Assembly: GCA_902772605.1 (NCBI GenBank)
Contig: CACYBG010000185.1
Coordinates: forward strand, 1-8,676
DNA from: an uncultured Spirochaetaceae bacterium
GTDB lineage: Bacteria; Spirochaetota; Spirochaetia; Treponematales; Treponemataceae
DNA length: 8,676 nucleotides
Direction: 5' to 3'
The notes under the pieces are model-generated. The model was not told the origin of the DNA. It saw only the letters and a program-made list of their open reading frames with translations, and made no database searches. How positions within the stretch are numbered: position 1 is the stretch's first letter; every line of letters begins with the position of its first letter. This document shows, one piece after another, positions 6,700 to 8,676 of this stretch. Both the position numbers and the translations under genes were made by a program.

Positions 6700-6743
6700 T
6701 GGCGGTTGGCGTTTTTAATCGGCGTCAACCGTCAATCATTTTT
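6700..6743. terminator. Likely bidirectional intrinsic terminator between convergent genes
   Basis: CGGTTGGCG (6703-6711) pairs with CGTCAACCG (6723-6731) over 9 bp with one G-U, and outer pairs extend the stem to 6700-6734. On the + strand TTTTT follows at 6739-6743, shortly after the stem, ending the lepA transcript. On the - strand the same palindrome, with an A-C mismatch or two, is followed by TATTTTC (AAAA at 6694-6697 on the + strand). The stem includes the stop and final codons of the DUF115 gene. Confidence 0.5.
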
Positions 6744-8425
6744 AGGAACGAGTCGATTTCCGCCCTGATGCGCTTCAGAAAGCCTGGGTCCATGGAAAGC
6801 CTGTATCCGTCGGGGAAATGCAGGTAAAGGTATTCACGGCCGTAAAGGAGCCTTTCAATCTGTTCGGAAAGCGTGGAATCTTTTTCCATGCAAATCGATT
6901 TTTCACCGTATGAAAGCAGGTCGCGAAGTTTTTCAAGCGACTTTTTTTCGTTTTCAAGGAATGCCCCTGCCGATTTTTCATGCGGGGAATCGGCCCTGAG
7001 TTCACTTATCTTTTTGGCGAAGGTCTTTCGTCTGTCACATGGATTTTGCGCACCGGGAAATCCGTTTAAAATCCCTTCGGCATCGCGTCCGTCGATTTTT
7101 TTTATGCCAAGTTCCAATCCGCATGCGCCGGCATCGAATATGTTTTCCGACCTTGAAAAACTGTTTTCGAAAATCTGCCTGTAGGAAAGCATGACGGGGG
7201 AGCTTGCGTATGTTTTTCCGTCCTTTCCCTGAACAAGGGATGAAGCCGGTGAAAATGCTGCGTCTATTGCATCAATCTGTGAAAGCCTGTCCGATGAAAA
7301 AAGCCTTGACTTGTGGGCCGGAGTATTTTTTGCATGGGTTTTTCCTATGCTGTAGCTGAAATCAAGTCCGGTGACGAATACGGGAACTGAAGCATCCTTC
7401 CTGAGTCTGAGTGCAATGTGAACGGCGGCGAGACCGACTGAACCGAGCGGCGGAATGGAATCGGGAAGAACTGATTTTATCCTGTCCATGAATGCGTTTT
7501 CTGCAAATTCCGAAACGAACCAGACCGTCCTTCCTTTGTGCATCCTCTGAACCTGAGGCCTTGAACATAAGTCTGCGAAAAATACGGTTTCAGATCCTTC
7601 GCTTCCGATGTAGGCCTTCTGTATTGCAAACTGCGATTCAAGTCCGACCGTTGCATCTACGTTTATGCCCCTGTCCATGATTGCCGTGAGGGATGCATCC
7701 ACCGCCATTATGAAAAGCGAGCCGTCCATTGCAGGCCTGTAAAACGGTGATGACGGATCCAGACTTACGTCCAGGCTTTCACCGGCTCCGCATACCAATA
7801 TGGGTTTTTCGACCGATTTTTCGACCCTGTTCAAAATCAATTCGGAATCAAGGGCGTGCAGGTTTGAGAATATGTTCCTTGAAAAAAGCCGTCCCATTTT
7901 TACGAGCGTTATGCGGTTTTTCCAGAACGTAGCGATTATTTCCTGAGCGGCGGAAAAAATCATCGAGTAAATCTGCGGATTGAAAGATTTTCCTGCTGAA
8001 AAATCCAGACTTACTGCCCTGCGTATCTTTCCCGAGTTGATTTTTTTCCTTATGAATCCGTCCAGTTCCAAAAGGTTCGAAGTTGAAAAAAGCGCCGTGC
8101 ATGAAAAGTCTATCTGCGGATTTTCCGACTTGAGCCGTTCGAGCGAGTCTCGTGCAAGTGAAAGAAGGTTTGCGTCATCTTCCACTGCAAGTATTTCACA
8201 GTCGTCGGGAAGCTTCTGAATCAATGCTGTCAGTCCGTAGAACAGTACCGGCGAATTGATTATGACCAAAGTCGAGGGGAGGAGTTCGAGTTTCTGAATC
8301 AGTGAATTTATCGAGCGGTCGGGGCTGTATTTTGAGTAGAGGAATCGGCCCCTGTATTCGACCGTCTGTAAAATAGAAAACCCCGAACCGGTTTCGACCA
8401 GACGGGGCTTGTTTTCTTCTGTCAT
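6725..8425 (-). CDS. DUF115/Maf family protein (MptE-like domain), putative flagellar modification factor
   Basis: A 566-residue protein with no signal peptide or membrane segment, probably cytoplasmic. The central DUF115 (MAF_flag10, MptE-like) domain is recognisable at about 205-375: PILVCGAGESLD at 208-219 (the glycine-rich G-x-G-x-S-L motif), AVDASLTAIMDRGINVDATV at 241-260, PLGSVGLAAVHIAL at 326-339 and VTGLDFSYSIGKTHAK at 351-366. The N-terminal 200 residues are less conserved and the C-terminal 190 are helical and charged. In Campylobacter, Helicobacter and Aeromonas, Maf proteins add nonulosonic acids to flagellin; the archaeal relative MptE is a pterin pyrophosphokinase. Spirochaete members are usually taken as flagellar or motility factors, but the substrate here is unknown. 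The start has no clear Shine-Dalgarno sequence and lies 8 nt after the stop of the upstream - strand gene, suggesting translational coupling. The coding strand carries runs of A8 (7096-7103), A7 (8041-8047) and A7 (6942-6948). Confidence 0.85.
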   Translation of the reverse strand: MTEENKPRLVETGSGFSILQTVEYRGRFLYSKYSPDRSINSLIQKLELLPSTLVIINSPVLFYGLTALIQKLPDDCEILAVEDDANLLSLARDSLERLKSENPQIDFSCTALFSTSNLLELDGFIRKKINSGKIRRAVSLDFSAGKSFNPQIYSMIFSAAQEIIATFWKNRITLVKMGRLFSRNIFSNLHALDSELILNRVEKSVEKPILVCGAGESLDVSLDPSSPFYRPAMDGSLFIMAVDASLTAIMDRGINVDATVGLESQFAIQKAYIGSEGSETVFFADLCSRPQVQRMHKGRTVWFVSEFAENAFMDRIKSVLPDSIPPLGSVGLAAVHIALRLRKDASVPVFVTGLDFSYSIGKTHAKNTPAHKSRLFSSDRLSQIDAIDAAFSPASSLVQGKDGKTYASSPVMLSYRQIFENSFSRSENIFDAGACGLELGIKKIDGRDAEGILNGFPGAQNPCDRRKTFAKKISELRADSPHEKSAGAFLENEKKSLEKLRDLLSYGEKSICMEKDSTLSEQIERLLYGREYLYLHFPDGYRLSMDPGFLKRIRAEIDSFLKMIDG

Positions 8426-8433
8426 AAAACGAA

Positions 8434-8676
8434 TCAGTATGAACCTGTGAAGTACTTCTGATATGCCTTGAAGAAGTCGTTCTTCAGATCCTTGGAAGTC
8501 ATGATTGCAACTGATGCGCTTCCACGGTCATAGTTTGCGGCTTCTGCAGAATATCCGTCCTTTTCGTTTACGTCATCCTTTGTTACGGAGATGCACTTTG
8601 CGACGATTACGTTTGAACCGAGTACGAACGGCTGGCTTGTCTCGTTTTCCTTGAGGGAGAAGAGGGTTTTAAGTGC
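8434..8676 (-). CDS. C-terminal end of a parvulin/SurA-PpiD-like peptidyl-prolyl isomerase (5' part outside window)
   Basis: An open - strand frame enters from the right edge and ends at TGA (TCA at 8434-8436), giving 80 residues with no start in the window. The first part, LFSLKENETSQPFVLGSNV followed by IVAK, matches the last strands of a parvulin (PpiC/rotamase) domain, where F-x-L-x-x-x-E-x-S-x-P-x-x-x-x-x-x-x-V is typical. The final 30 residues form a helical tail ending FFKAYQKYFTGSY. Parvulin-type chaperones of the SurA and PpiD kind assist folding of exported proteins in the periplasm; the membrane anchor or signal peptide would lie outside the window. Codon choice matches its neighbours. 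It is immediately upstream of the DUF115 gene in the same direction, so the two probably share a transcript. The family call is by pattern on a short fragment. Confidence 0.6.
   Translation of the reverse strand, partial: ALKTLFSLKENETSQPFVLGSNVIVAKCISVTKDDVNEKDGYSAEAANYDRGSASVAIMTSKDLKNDFFKAYQKYFTGSY

Overview
The window looks like a chromosomal segment of a spirochaete, most likely a gut, rumen or oral Treponema. The grounds are a lipoprotein signal with a relaxed spirochaete-type lipobox, a DUF115/Maf-like protein of the kind common in flagellated spirochaetes, a TPR protein with Asp/Gly-rich loops, and moderate GC with compact gene packing. This placement is inference from gene content and protein style; no rRNA or other diagnostic marker is present. 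I see no tRNA, rRNA, insertion sequence, phage gene or CRISPR array.

Left part, all on the + strand. The window opens inside the 3' end of a gene whose product resembles the C-terminal part of the tRNA-lysidine synthetase TilS (3-572). An imperfect 30-bp tandem repeat straddles its stop codon. A 286-nt gap follows, with two possible hairpins. Next come two tightly coupled genes for exported proteins. The first (859-3018) encodes a secreted 719-residue protein with N-terminal TPR-like helices and then a series of D-x-D-x-D-G loops that look like calcium sites between beta-strands. The second (3039-4715) encodes a lipoprotein HtrA/DegP-type serine protease with an intact His-Asp-Ser triad, one clear PDZ domain and one diverged PDZ-like domain. 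The two reading frames touch or overlap, depending on the start chosen, so they probably form one transcription and translation unit working in the cell envelope.

Middle. A 173-nt gap holds a plausible promoter, a perfect 7-bp hairpin, a 20-codon small ORF and a stretch able to pair with the downstream ribosome binding site. It leads into lepA (4889-6694), a complete and highly conserved gene for elongation factor 4.

Right part, on the - strand and convergent with lepA. Only 30 nt separate lepA from the end of a 566-residue DUF115/Maf family gene (6725-8425). A likely bidirectional terminator lies across that junction and includes the last codons of the DUF115 gene. Eight nucleotides upstream of the DUF115 start is the stop codon of another - strand gene, cut by the window edge (8434-8676). 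Its 80 visible residues resemble the end of a parvulin (SurA/PpiD-like) peptidyl-prolyl isomerase. These two genes look like an operon, with the DUF115 gene lacking a good ribosome binding site of its own.

Most of the window is ordinary core genome. The parts most worth a second look are the repeat-bearing TPR protein paired with the lipoprotein protease, and the possibly structured leader of lepA.
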